From: Entophlyctis helioformis
Taxonomy: Eukaryota; Chytridiomycota; Chytridiomycetes; Chytridiales; Chytriomycetaceae
Reading direction: 5' to 3'
NCBI GenBank assembly: GCA_025526915.1
Contig: JAHLKH010000067.1
Location: 1 to 64,000, forward strand
Length of the DNA stretch: 64,000 nucleotides
In this document: positions 30,580-42,935 of the stretch, piece after piece
Layout: each line of letters begins with the position of its first letter
How positions within the stretch are numbered: position 1 is the stretch's first letter
The notes under the pieces: generated by a model
Seen by the model: only the letters and a program-made list of their open reading frames with translations
What the model was told of the DNA's origin: nothing
Databases searched by the model: none
Program-made: the position numbers and the translations under genes

Positions 30580-32801
30580 TCAGTTGCCCATTGGAGCATT
30601 CGGATTGACAATCACCATGAGGTTTCCGTCAACAAGCGCATCCTCCTTGGGCCGAATGTCATTGATGCTCCACTGGCTCGATGCTCCGCTGGCAGCTCCG
30701 CCGGCCATTGGCGCGGCGAGGAAGCCGTCGGCCGTCTGGTTCATGCTGACGTTGAGATTCAGATTCGACGACGACGTGCTCTGCGGTGATCCAGGCGAGT
30801 GTCCTGGCACGTTGAGCTGCGTGCGACTTGCGCTCGGAGAGTGCGAGAGCTTGTTGACGGCCTTGACGACATCAATGGCCTTGCGGAACATGCGACGACC
30901 ATCGAAGCCCTTGCGCAGCTGCGGAAACAGGTCGTGGCTGCCACCGGACCCCTTTTCAACAGCCTTGAGCCAAGGGTGCTCAAGTGCTTGTCTGGCAGTC
31001 AAGCGCTTTGTCGGATCCACAATCAAGAGGTGCCGGATAAGGTCCTTGGCTGCGCGCGTCGCAAGAGTGTCAGTATAAGTGTCTTGATCAAGCTGCTCGG
31101 CAGTCATCCAAACGGCAGGCATTGGTGCAAGCGAACCTTGATCGGAGATCTCGGACCAGTATTCTGGGTCAAAGGAGTATCTTGCAGCCAAGATGTTCTC
31201 CATCTCTTCGGCAGAGCTCTTGGTCATGTAGTCAAAGGGCATGTAGCCACAAAGCCTGTAGCATTGACGATCAGAGTCGGTGAGCTGGCAATTCGGGCAT
31301 TGTGGCGACAAGACCAAGCTCTCACAGGAAAAAGGTCATGACACCAATGCACCACATGTCGACCGGTTTGCCGTGGCCCGACTTGCGAAGAATCTCTACT
31401 CAATGCAAGGCATGGTCAGAATCCGGCAGAACCAACAGGGGCAGAACGCGAGCGAAACAAAGGAAAGCATTCTATGCGCACCAGGGGCCATGTATCCCGG
31501 CGTTCCGCAGGTCGTTCTGAGCGCGTCAATCTTGTCCGAGTCTGTGATCTTGGAGAGGCCAAAGTCTGCAATCATGACCTCGCTGCGGTCTTCCTTTGTC
31601 CTGAACAGCAGATTCTCGGGCTGCAGTCAATGTAGTAGAATGCACCAGCAAGCAAAGCAGGGAAGCGATCAGTCGGTGGAATAGAGTGGCGGATGGTGTC
31701 ATTTGAGTCTGCATGCGAACCTTGATGTCGCGGTGCACAATGTTTTGCTCATGAAGGTAGGCTACAGCATCAACGACCGTGCGGATGATGTTTGCCGCGT
31801 CCACTTCGTAGAAGCTGCCCTTGTCGCAGATGCTGTCAAACAGCTCACCGCCAGTGCACAGATCCATCACAAAGTACACTGTGCAGGGGTCGGGTGGTTA
31901 GATGGCTGCGAGCTGGATCGGCGCTGATCAGCTAAAGCTTGAAGGGAGACTCACGGTTGTTTGGCGTCTCAAAGTCTGTCTCGGCAAGCACAGTCAATAC
32001 AGCGGCAGAGTTAGACAATGCTTTCCAGTAGTGAGTGTCAGGACCAGGCCACACGCACAGTCCCAGAGCGTCACAATGTTCTTGTGGCCCTTGGAGACCT
32101 TCTTGAGGACCTCGATCTCGTTGAGGATCATGTGCTCCTTGCCAGCCATGAGCTTCTTGCTGATCATCTTGACTGCATAGCGCTCTCCCGTCTTGATCTG
32201 GTATGTGTGTGTGTGCGTGTGTGCGTGTGTGTAAATGCACCAACAGGGTGCCAGATCCGAACAAGCTCTGTTAGTCTCGCTGGAGCTGTCTGGCTGCTGC
32301 GGCGAGCGGCAAGGCGGCAACTTGCTTTGACGGCTTCCTTGACGGTTGCGTAGCTGCCCTGGCCGAGCGTGCGGCCAGTCTGGTTGTATGCAGACGCAGC
32401 GCAGATGCAGATGTTGCCAGGCGACCGCCAGTCATTCGGTCAGCAGGTCCGTCGGTCGGCCGGCCGGGCAGTGTGTGCCATGAGCAGCGGGTAGGCGTCA
32501 GTCAGTGTGGGTTGTGTGCCGCCAGCAGCTGGCCAGCAGCGCTGCCGCTGCACTGACGCAACGGTGCCACTGTGGCTGACTGGCGGCAGGTAGGCGAGAG
32601 AGCGGCGAGCGGGCTGCATCTGCGCCGTCGGTGCCTGCTGCGTGGTGCACGCTGCAGCCCGTCGCAGAGGCAGTGCGCTGGGGAGCACCGCGGGCCGTCG
32701 CCAGGTGGCACGACACCGGCGCAGCGCACACCAAGACGCAGCACGCAGGCACGTGGCACGCAGACACGCACCTTGTATTCGCACGGTGCCAGCGACGCCA
32801 T
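30580..32801 (-). CDS. calcium/calmodulin-dependent protein kinase, fungal CaMK type
   Basis: Ser/Thr kinase acting in calcium signalling. Exons join to MASLAPCEYK-TGRTLGQGSY-ATVKEAVK (glycine loop), YAVKMISKKL (catalytic Lys), YFVMDLCTGGELFDSI, IVHRDIKPENLL (catalytic loop), ADFGLSK (DFG), CGTPGYMAP, GHGKPVDMWCIGV, and HPWLKAV at the end of the domain. About 420 residues in total. The C-terminal tail after HPWL is Ser/Asn-rich; the basic calmodulin-binding segment (LRKGFDGRRMFRKAID) follows the domain, as in CaMKI. The intron after VKEAVK has a GC donor (gcaagt). The gene is divergent from TPS/TPP, and two CACGTG words lie in the shared upstream region near 32866-32878. Confidence 0.92.
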
Positions 32802-33136
32802 CGATTCGGCGTTTGCGGCAAACGTTGAGAGCGCGCCGCTGATTGGCCTGCCACCAGTCACGTGTGAACTCACGTGATCAGCGCACCATCCCAAGATTTC
32901 GGCTTCGATTATTTGGATCGGTGACTCTCCCGATCGACGCAACGGGCCACAGCCTTGTGTGTGGCAGCCCTGTCCGTGGCAACCTTGTAGGCGCCATTGC
33001 ATTGGTGGCATTGCGTTGGTGGCAGGCCGTCCGTGCAGGCTGCTGACTCTTGCGTCATGCCATGGCATGGCTCGCTGGCCCACATCCAAGCGGCACAGAT
33101 CTGCGCAGCCGACACATCCCAGACCCCGCGCCGGCC
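32802..33136. promoter_or_regulatory. shared upstream region of CaMK and TPS/TPP
   Basis: About 330 bases between divergent genes. It holds two CACGTG sites 10 bases apart (32866-32878) and, at 32917-32953, a copy of the hairpin-forming motif found just after the Fanzor stop. Both are possible regulatory elements; no function is shown. Confidence 0.4.
32917..32953 (+). repeat. copy of the motif found behind the Fanzor stop
   Basis: ctcccgatcgacgcaacggg ccac here matches ctcccgatcgacctaacggg tcac at 18037-18060, with similar bases upstream (about 31 of 38). The stem gatcgg/ccgatc is kept though loop bases differ. Confidence 0.55.
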
Positions 33137-36100
33137 ATGCCTGCCTCGGCCGACACCATCGCACTGCTGCCTCCGCACCACGAGCTGCAGCACCACGAGC
33201 ATAACGAGCAGCAGCACCAGCACCAGCTTCCCCGCCTTGCTCCTCTGCACGATCAGATGCACGTCAACATCCACATCCAGACCGACAACGACCATCACGA
33301 CCACGACCACGGCTCGCAGACGAACAGCATGCTGGACCACCAGCAGCTCAACGCCCTCGACGTCCTCGGTGGCAGCGATGGCTGGCGCGAGCGCAGGCTG
33401 CTCGTTGTGTCGCTGTTCCTGCCCGTCACCATCGGCCTCGGCCAGCATGCAAGCGCTGCAGCTGCGGACCTGCTGCAAGTCTCGTCGTCGTCACAGTCGC
33501 CGTCGACGGCAAGTGCAGGTACAGGTGCAGGCACGGCGACGCATCCAGCATCCACCTCTGGCGCTTCTGGTGCTGCGGCATCAGCGGCATCAGTGACTGC
33601 TGCCAGCGACGACTATGCCACCCGCCGACTGAGCTTCGTGTCGGCTGTCACTGCCCTCTCGTCGCAGGCCGCCATCAAGGCAAAGCGGCTGCAGATGGAG
33701 CGCTCCCGCGGACGACCGTCCCGCGCCATCGACATGCTCGACCCGCCGATCGAGCCCTCCAAGGCAGGCAACATCGGCCTGCAGAACGCCGTCCATGCCG
33801 TCAAGGGCTGTGCCCAGAACCGCCTCTGGATCGGCACCGTCGGCACCCCGACGGACGATCTGACGCCGGACAAGCAGGCCGCCCTCAAGTCCAAGCTGCG
33901 CGCCGTGCACTCGTCCGTGCCCGTCTTTGTGCGCCATGACGAGCTCGACGGCCACTACAACGTCTTCTGCAAGCAGGTCTGTTGGCATGCGCCTGTCGCT
34001 CCCATGCCCGTCCCTCTCGCTCCCTCTGCCTCTCCCTGCATCACCGCCCCTCCAATCCCTCGGATGAGCATTGCGATTCATGCAGATGGCCGTCAGATGA
34101 CTGTCAGATGGCCGCCCGATGGTCGCCTGATGGTCGTCGCGGGGAACAGACGCGAGCAGATGGCCATCTGGCATGGGCCGATGTGCCCATCCATCCACCG
34201 GCCCTCCTCCCCACGGCCACTCCCTGACGCCGTGCGCACCAGCTCACACACGTGCATTCGTTGCCTGACAGGTCTTGTGGAAACCGTTCCACTATCAGCT
34301 GCCCGACTTTCCAAAAGCCCGCGGCGCAGAAGACCTGTCATGGAAGCACTACGTCTCAGTCAACCAGCGCTTCGCAGATGCGATCGCAGAGGTCTACAAG
34401 GACGGCGACATTGGTATGCTGCTTGGCGGCTTGCGCTCTGGGCCGGCAAGTTGCCCAAGCTGACGCGCAGCCTTCTCTTGATGCGTCAGTGTGGATCAAC
34501 GACTACCATCTGCTGCTCGTGCCGCTCATGGTGCGGCGGCTGATCCCAACGGCCACCATTGGCTTCTTCCTGCACATCCCGTTCCCGAGCTCAGAGATCT
34601 TCCGCGCTCTCCACGGTCCGTGCTTTTCTTCCCTTTCAACTCGATGCCTTGAGCCATGCTGACAGCCTGCCCTCTGTTTGCCCACTGCCTGCCCACTGCC
34701 TGCCCACTGCTTACTGACCGCTTGCCCACTGCTTGCCCACTGCAGTGCGCCGAGAGATTCTTGACGGGCTTCTTGGCTCTGGTGAGTGAGCCGAGTTGTG
34801 CACTTGCTCGAGCCTCACTCACATTATGCACGCGCGTACGCCAGATCTGATTGGATTCCAGACGTATGCATTCATGCGCCACTTTCTCATGACGTGCACA
34901 CGACTGCTGGCTCTCGACACGACTCCAAAGGGCATCCAGCTCGAAAACTCGGTTGTCGGCGTCGGCATCTATCCCATCGGAATCAATCTCAACACACTCA
35001 ACGAGAAACGGTACTTGCAAGCTTGCACCTGATCGTCTACAGCGTTCCGTGCACTCATCTACTGCGTTTCCATCTGCTGTTGTGGCATTCGACCTTGTAG
35101 AAACCATCCAGAAGTCGCTGAGTTCGTCGCATCGCTTCGAGAAAAGTATGCTGGCAAGCGGATTGTCATTGGCCGCGACAAGAACGATTACATCAAGGGT
35201 GTGCGCCACAAGATGCTCGCCTACGAGCGATTCCTCAAGCAGCATCCAGAGTGGCACGGCCGCGTTGTGCTCATTCAAGTCGCGCTTTCAACTACCGAAG
35301 CCAATGGCTTGGAGAGCCAAGTCATGGACGTGGTGTCGCGCATCAACTCGCAGTATGGTGCCATCGGATACGTGCCGGTCGTGTATCTGCAGCAAGACAT
35401 CAGCTTCAATCACTACCTGGGGCTTCTGACTGTAAGTGCGAGTCCATTTCATGTCTCTGATCGTCATGAGCTCTGCAAGACTTACGCTCTGGTGACTGAA
35501 TGCGCGACAGATTGCCGATGCATGCCTCATTACACCCTTGAGAGATGGCATGAACCTCACGTCGCACGAGTACGTCGTGTGCCAAGAGCACAAACACAGC
35601 CCGCTCATCATCAGCGAGTTTGCAGGCACATATGGCAGCTTTGGGGCAGCCATCCGAGTCAACCCATGGGATCGCCAGGAGGTGGCTGATGCCGTCCACG
35701 ATGCCCTAGTCATGTCACCCGAAGAGAAAAAGTATCGCTGGGAGATGCTTTTTCGACACGTCTCGACCAACACAGGTGGGGTTCATTGCATTCCGTCATG
35801 TGCCCGAAAGCGCCGTGGCACTGATACGCATCCACCAAACAGCGCAAGCCTTTGTGGAGACGTTTGTGTCAGACACGGCCAGAGTGCACGAGGAGAATAT
35901 GCTCACGCTCTCAACAAGCATTCCTCGGCTGACGCTCGGGACCATGAACGACATGTACTCCACCAGCCGTCGTCGCCTGATCGTTCTTGATGACGAAGGG
36001 ACACTCTTCTCTCCGGCTGTGACGGCCAGTGCCACCAACCTTTTGGCAGATATCTTTCGCGTCAAGACCATTCTGCAGCTCCTCAGCAAGGACCCGTGCA

Positions 36101-37964
36101 ACATTGTCTACCTCATCAGCAGTCGCTCGCGCACCGACCTGGACGAGTTCTTCCTGTTGCCGAACATTGGTGTGAGCGCAGAGAACGGCTGCTTCATCAA
36201 GTACGCCGGCCGCAACAAGTGGGAAACGCTGCTTCAGGACCAGGATCTGTCATGGCGCAAAAAGGTTCTGGAGGTCTTTGACTACTACACTGACCGCACA
36301 CCTGGCTCGCACATTGAGCAGCGCGAGGTCAGTCTGGTGTGGCACTATGGTCATGCCGACAAGGGCTTCGGATCGTGGCAGGCTGCCGAGTGCCAGAACC
36401 ATCTGCAGAACTCGGTCATGGCTACGTTCCCTATCCACACCATCGCCAAGAAAGCAAGCCTGATTGTCACGCCGCGATCCGTCAGCAAGGGCACAGCCGT
36501 CCGCCGCATGCTGGAGCACCACCAGGCACGTGCACACCGCAGCAAATCCCACTACTCCATGTCGATCCACCTCAACCCCCATCACGGTCACCACCCGTCG
36601 CACTTTTTCACCCACAACTCGTACGGCCACCAGCCACAGCATAGCCAGAGCTTCACCCAGCACCACCAGCAACACCATCCACAGTACGCTTTGCACCAAT
36701 CCGCGTCCTTTTCGCATAGCCCGCTGGCTGGCTGCCATACTGCTGGTATAGCCGCCAGCACAAACAGCGATGCTCTTCGATCTGGAAGCATGCCCAACGA
36801 TGCCAGTGTCCTGCAGCCGCAGCCATACCCGCCGAATGTCAGCTCGCCAATGCCCATTTCGCCAAACGCCAGCATTTCTCCATATCCGCAAGCACTACGC
36901 AGCGCGTCGGCGTACGCGTCCGAGCCTGGATCTCCCACTCAGGCGGATCAGTCTCTGGAGTTCGATAATGACCATAGCGATCGCGTCACGGTCAGCACGC
37001 TAGGCACGTCCTATCCAGGGGCAGACAACATGTCTGTTGTCAGTTCAGACTCGTACACGAGTCATCCTCACTACCTCTATCACCAGTCGTCAGTGATGGC
37101 CATGTCGGCACCGCACGGCGGTCGGAGCAGTGTCGGAGCAGATCGCGAGCGAGACCGTTCCGAGCGCATTGATTTTGTGCTTGCGATTGGAGACGATCGG
37201 TCGGACGAGTACATGTTCGAGTTTCTAGCGCGACTTGAGGCTCGAGAGAACCAGCGGCAACGTGCCGAGACGGTCACATCGCCCGGATCCAATACCGCCA
37301 GTGCGTTGCCCGCTGTGCAGATCCCAGTCCAGCCGCAATCTCCACAGGATTCTGTGTTACATGACGACGCTCTCGATGTAGCGTCTGTCCCAACAACTGT
37401 CGCCGCTGCTGTCACTGCTGCCGTATCTTTCACATCAGCCAAGGCACAGGACGGCATGGACGGCGCTGACTCTGATAGTCAGTCACCTGTCAACCAGACG
37501 CTGCTGCCAGGATCCGAGCCATCGACGCGCTGTTGCTCCAGCCCACCAACGGCGATGTCGCTGCCACGGCGTCCAGCATGCCAAACCACTCGCCTATTCC
37601 GGCCGTGTCACTACCACAGCACGACGATCGCATGGGGCTGCACCAGCAGTTTGCATCACCCTCGCTGCCCCATGTCCAACCAGCGCGGCCCACCAAGCGC
37701 CGGCGACGCATCGTGACATGCACTGTGGGTGTGAAAAGCAGTGCGGCGAGATGGTACTTGCCAGGTGTGTCCTCGGTCCTCGAGTGCCTTGAAGAGCTTA
37801 TCACGCTATCCCTCGGCAACGATCTGCACAACACCAGTCTGTCGACTCCGCACACGACTGCCACAACCACCACGTCTGGATTTGCACCGCCCGATGTGCG
37901 TCGCTCTGCCTCTCTGCCACCCCGAGAAGACGTCGTGTTCCATGTGGGCGGAGACGACCACTGA
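33137..37964 (+). CDS. trehalose-6-phosphate synthase/phosphatase family protein
   Basis: A GT20 synthase domain is followed by a HAD phosphatase domain, as in fungal trehalose synthase subunits. Synthase signatures: [104 protein letters not shown] and LIISEFAG. Phosphatase signatures: [11 protein letters not shown] and [13 protein letters not shown]. Motif I is DDEGTL instead of DYDGTL, so the second Asp is Glu. A long His/Gln/Ser-rich insertion (about 36520-37140) splits the phosphatase domain. The start used is [11 protein letters not shown]; an ATG at 33061 in the same frame adds about 25 residues. The last segment ([19 protein letters not shown]) is in a frame one base off from the body at about 37510. 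The altered motif suggests a regulatory rather than catalytic phosphatase domain. Confidence 0.88.
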
Positions 37965-38011
37965 CGGGCCTGAGGACAGCAAACACGGAGGTCCTGCACT
38001 CGCTCCGATTC

Positions 38012-41000
38012 TGTTGCAAATGAACACACATCGACTTGCACCCGCTGATCCTTTCGGCTGGCAAGCCACAGCATTGCGCATGTCGTTGAAATGGGCACCA
38101 TTCATTCCAAGATGGGAGAAAGAGATAAGGTTCAACAGCCAGAGAGACACGTTCGAGCGTGTCACACCTGGCTGCAGAGGCAACCCCACTCATCTGGTGA
38201 GGATGATTTTCATGGGTTGGTTGCCTGTGCCGTATGCATCAATGGCGGCCGCTGGTCAGTGTTTACGTTCTTGCGTAAACAACCGAGCTGCTTGCCGATG
38301 CGTCTGTGGGAGGGAACAAGAAGAAGATCAAGAGGGAAACCAAGAGGAGACGGCTGAAAGTCGACGAGAGCGAGTTTGTGTCGGACTTGGTGTGCTGGGG
38401 TGTGCTGGCTTTGGTGGAGCGTGTTGGTGTGAGGGAGGCGTGGTCATGACGGTGAAGAAGTTGCTGGACTTTGCGAGTCTCGGCCAAAACGCGAAGACGG
38501 AGATCCGAGAGGGCCGTTGAGACGTCTTCAATGTCGCCATCGCCGTCGGTGTTGCCTTCACAGGAGGTGGCGTCCGCAGGCTTGGTGGGCTTGACGATGG
38601 ATGTGTCCGGGAAGTAGAGCGGATTGCCCTCTGGCACGCCGATGGTGGTGTTGCCATCGACCGAGCCGGGAGAGGCGGGACTGGCAAAAAACGTGAATGC
38701 AGAGTGGCACGAGTTGGGCGGCGTCAACGGCTCGGCAACCTTCACGGGCTGGCAAAAGCGTGCAAGACGAGACGATACAATAGAAGCAGAGAGAGAGAGA
38801 GAGAGAGACCGTCGGGTCAGATCCAAGGACTGCATGGCATGCGCACTATGGCGGCGTCTTACCTTGCGGTTGGAGCGGCTGCCAAATGCGTCAGGCGAGA
38901 CGGACGGAGACTGCGGGGCCACGGTCGCCGAGTCGCTGCCAAAGTCACCAAGCAGACCAGGCGACCCGTCAATCATTGACAAGTCGATGTCACAGGAATG
39001 CTTGGAGGCATCCACAAGCACATCAGAGGCAGTGCTGGAGACGCTCGACGTGGGACTCGGACAGACGGCCGGCGGCTTGCATGCAGCCGTGAGGATGCCC
39101 ACAAGCGACTCGGCAATGGAAAGACCGTCTGACGCGCTCGACTGGGAGAGAGTGCCATTGCGGGCAGACGAAAGGAGCGCGTTGAGTGCACGAGAATGGG
39201 CCGTGATCTTGTCGCAGATATCCTGGATGGCGCCATGCAGCGGAGCAGTGCAGAGAGAAGCGAGTCGCAGAGGGAAGCAGCCATTGATGAGATGCGGGTC
39301 AGTTGATGCGTCCTTGGTGCGCACGCATTGCATCACAAGGCACTGGACGAGCGTAGAGATTGCCAGCAGTGACTGTAAGCAGTGGCTGCGTACCTTGGGC
39401 ACAAGCAAAGCAGTCGAAGCAGTCGAAGCAGTCGAAGCAGGCGAAGCAGGCGACAGCACAGGGATACGGCTTCGGAGCGGAGTGCTCGAGTGCGCGCTTG
39501 GCGTCTTGCGCGTGGTGGCAGCAAGAGAGGTCTGAAGAAGGCAGCCGGCGGAGTGAGCGGAGTGAGCAGGAGCACGACCGAGGGGGATGCAAGGCAGACG
39601 TGTTAGACTGCGCGGAGCAGGCAACGGGGATAGTGGCAGAGATGCAGGCAGCGACGCAAACAGAGCGAACAATAGCAAGACAGCACGGGCAGAGCCATGC
39701 GAGGCCGCAGCACGAACAGGACGAGATGTGCCGCATGGCAGCATGTCTGGCAGATACAAGTGCCGGCACTTACAGGCTTGGCTGAAGGAGCAGGCATTCT
39801 GGCACTCGCAGCAAGCCGCTGCTTGGTGGCTGCGGGCTCTTTCGCGGTGGCTCTGGCTGGCTGCTGCCTGGTGGCTGCGTGGGCAGGCTGTGCGGCCAGC
39901 CTTGCAGCTGACGCAGCCGTCGGCCGCAGGTACGACTTGGCGCTGCAAGCGGCCTTGGGCTGACGGGCAGCACTCGGTGCAAGGGGAGGCTGGACGATCG
40001 CCATGCTGACTGCGGGGAATGGCGGCAAAGAGCAGCGGGTGCTGCCTGCTTCTTGTGCAGGCGGAGGTCGGTGCTGGTGGCGCCTGTGCCTGCTCGCCAC
40101 TGAGTAGCAGACACGGTCGGGGCACAAGCGGAGCAGCAAGAGGTGCGTGTGCGTGTGCGTGCAGGAGCGTGCAGATGACGCACCAAAGCACGCGACGCGC
40201 CATCCATGCGGCACCAGCGCGTGCATCCGAGCGGTGTTCTCCGACCGACACGAGGCTGCAGGGGACAGTAACGCTGAGCCGCTGCGCATGGCAGACGCTG
40301 CTGGTGCCCGGCCGTCCATGCTCCGCCATGTGCGTGTGCATCGCGTTGCATCGTGTTGGTGCTCGTGTTGGTGCTACCGTCGTGCCGTGCTTCCGTCGTG
40401 CCGTGCTTCCGTTGTGCCGTGCTACCGTCGTGCTTCCGTCTTGCTTCGTGATCCGGCTTGGATCTCAGGCGCAGGCAACGACGTGCAGCAGCCAGCGATG
40501 GCGTGCGCAGGCTAAGGGAAGCAGGGCAGCAGCCAGCGGGGGCTCGAGGCCACTGCCCTGCTCGCCTTGAGCTCGCCCGGGTGCGGCGGGCTGCGGCCGT
40601 GGCAGGGCAGCCATTGTTGGACTGCGGCCTTGCTCGGTGTCCAGGCGAGCGAGTCCAGCCGGCTTGGCTCGTGTGGCCCAGTGCCGGTTTCGCAGACAAC
40701 GGGGCGGCTGCTGGCGGACCGGCCCGTGAGACGCACAGAGGGCCGCTGGTCCGTCCGTCGCATGCTCGCATGCTTGCGTGTGTGCGCGGGTTGTGCGCGA
40801 GCTGTGAGCGGGTTGTGCGTGCACGGGCCGTCCGCATGCGCCTGCACAGCAGGCTGGCCAGCGAGCGTCGCCATTGTCGTCGTCTCGTTGTCGTCTCGTC
40901 GTCGCGTCCATGCTCTTGTCCTGCGTGCGATGCTGACTGGCTCGAGCATGTCCTGCTTGCCAGCGGCTCTGGATGACAGCCTGGCTCGTGTGGGCGGCTG

Positions 41001-42235
41001 TTCACACACTGGCTGTTCACACACTGGCTGTGTGCCACGGCCTGCCACTGACGTCGATCCGCACGCTAACCACGCTCGGACCAACACTGACGCAGGTGCA
41101 GACGGTAGAGACGGTGCAGACCGAAGCGAGCCGCTGAACCCCAAGGCGCAACGTGACGCGACGCGGCTCGCTCGTGCTCGTGCTTTCTGCTGGTGCTTGC
41201 TGCTCAAGAGATCCAATGGCTGGCCGGCGTTTGCAGTCGTGATTGCCCCATGGAGCGCACCTGTCTGCCATCGCGGAGCGGGCCGGCTGGGCAGGGCGGG
41301 CTTGGGTTGAGATCGGCTGCCATTGCGGATTGCATGGGGCCGCACTCGGTGCTGCCAAAGGGGACTGCACGGCTGCGAGCCAACGGACCGACTGGCCGAC
41401 TGCCGACTGACTGACCGTCCGACCAGCCTGCCCGCAGTCGACAGGCCAGAATCGCGCGTTTCGCCGTGGATGTGACCCCAAGAGTGAGTTTGGTATAGTC
41501 GCAGGTGTCTGGGATGCGACAGGCTGACAGGCTGCAGGTTGGGCAGGTTGACAGGCCGAAAGAGGGTTGCAGAGGCAAGTCGCTGCATGCTCTGGAGGCA
41601 GGTGCTGTCAAGGGACGGTCAAGGCGGGAGTGTTGTTTGCGATCCCGATCAGGCAAGCAGACGGACGGCCGAGCGGCTGGATGGCTGGATGGCTGGGCTG
41701 GGCATGGTCGCTGCCCTCAAGTTCCAGAGCGGCTGGGTGCACAAGGAGCGAGTGCCGCACCACAGACTTGCTTGCGTGGGCAGACGTTTTGGCAGCAGCG
41801 GCAGGCAGCGGAGGCTGTTTGTTTGTGTTGGTGTGGCTGCAACCAAAGGACGCTGGCGGTATGCATGCGCTCACTTGCCTGTGTGTGGGTGTGTGTGTGT
41901 GCTGCACAGACGCCGCTGGGTCCTCGCCCTCTCGCTCTCTCGCTCTGCCGGCACAGCTGCGGTGCACAGGCGCTGTGCACAGGTCCTGGTTGCATCGGAG
42001 CCTTGCGCCGCATTGCTGCTGCGGCTGGTTTCTGTCGCGCAAGCCAAGATCGCGTCGAATGCCGGTGGATGTCAAGTGGATATTTGTGGATGTCAAGTGG
42101 ATGCCAGGTGGATCGCATCTGCCTGGCCGCTTGCTGTTCTCCTGCATGCCCTCTGCCGACGATGGCCGAGAGAGGGATGGTTGGAGCGGCAGATGAATGA
42201 ACAAACGAATGGTCGAATGCCAAGCAGCAGCAGGT
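38012..42235 (-). repeat. segmental duplication, copy 2 (inverted)
   Basis: The reverse complement of 4592-8748, with scattered substitutions and small indels. It starts 48 bases after the TPS/TPP stop and holds the intact version of the duplicated gene. On its right side it shares about 50 bases more with copy 3 than with copy 1 (to agcagcagcaggt at 42235). The part 40005-42235 has no recognisable gene. Confidence 0.85.
38263..40004 (-). CDS. duplicated gene, copy 2, frame intact
   Basis: Same model as 6758-8493: four phase-0 exons starting MAIVQPPLAPSAARQPKAAC, then TSLAATTRKTPSAHS, DICDKITAHSRALNALLSSA and PVKVAEPLTPPNSCH. The frame stays open through VKPTKPADATSCEG and DVSTALSDLRLRVLAETRKV, where copy 1 breaks. 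A last intron from CACC/gtcatg to a long pyrimidine tract and cag would give the end HASASSSVVYART. Without it, the pyrimidine tract would be translated as a hydrophobic LLLVSLLIFFLF. An uninterrupted frame runs from 40341 through all introns, because their lengths happen to be multiples of three. Ala/Ser/Pro-rich; no family recognised. Confidence 0.6.
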
Positions 42236-42339
42236 ACATTGCACATCGCTGGCACGGACAAGCTGCCCAATACCTCCAGAGATACAACGCATTGAGACGG
42301 AAGCCATGCACCGTGCAGACATGGTCAGGCTCTTACATG

Positions 42340-42540
42340 CAGCATGACAATGTCTCGCGGGTCGTTGCCTGCGTTGTTGGTTGGCGGTGTGGAGAACTCC
42401 ATGATGCCGCACTTGTTGACACCAACCGCCATCTGCCACTGGCCTGTCCATACCGCGTTGGCTTGCACCGCGTCTGCCAATGCTGCATGCGGCCTTGTGA
42501 GGATTGTCCCATGGCCGGCAGACATTGATTTACAGATGCC
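42340..42540 (-). pseudogene. decayed reverse transcriptase fragment (non-LTR type)
   Basis: The minus-strand frame reads AALADAVQANAVWTGQWQMA then VNKCGIMEFSTP, which matches the segment after the catalytic box of non-LTR reverse transcriptases (W..W.M..N..KC.VM). The catalytic YADD itself is not readable (AGHGTILT stands in its place), so the copy is dead. The rest of 42236-42930 shows short frames only; I see no other gene in it. Confidence 0.5.
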
Positions 42541-42935
42541 ATGGCGAGGCACGGCCTGCACATGCCGAGAGCGGAAATCGTGCGTGTACGACAGCAGTGG
42601 TTCCCCCGCCATGCAGAGATCCGGGCGAGTATGCGTCGCGCTACAAAGCATTCCCACTGCGGCAGCGGTATGCAATGAGCAGACTCGGGACCGTTGTGCA
42701 AACACTATATAATGTACTGCAGCTATGCTACAAGCTCTTCCGAGAATAGCCGTTAGCTGTGGTTTGTCCAGCTTAGAAATGGATGCGATCCAGCAGAGTG
42801 AGGTCAAGCTGGCTAGCCCTGCTGTCTGGTGGCATTCATGGTGTCAACGGCCCATATCCATGGGTCGTCTGGAGTTTCTTTAAGGGCGTTTCCGGATGTT
42901 TATTGGAGTATCAACTAAACGATTGAAATCTCATA

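Noticed and set aside
38263..40341. 692-residue single-exon frame in copy 2
   Set aside because: It reads through introns whose lengths happen to be multiples of three; conserved gt/ag sites in both copies support the spliced model.
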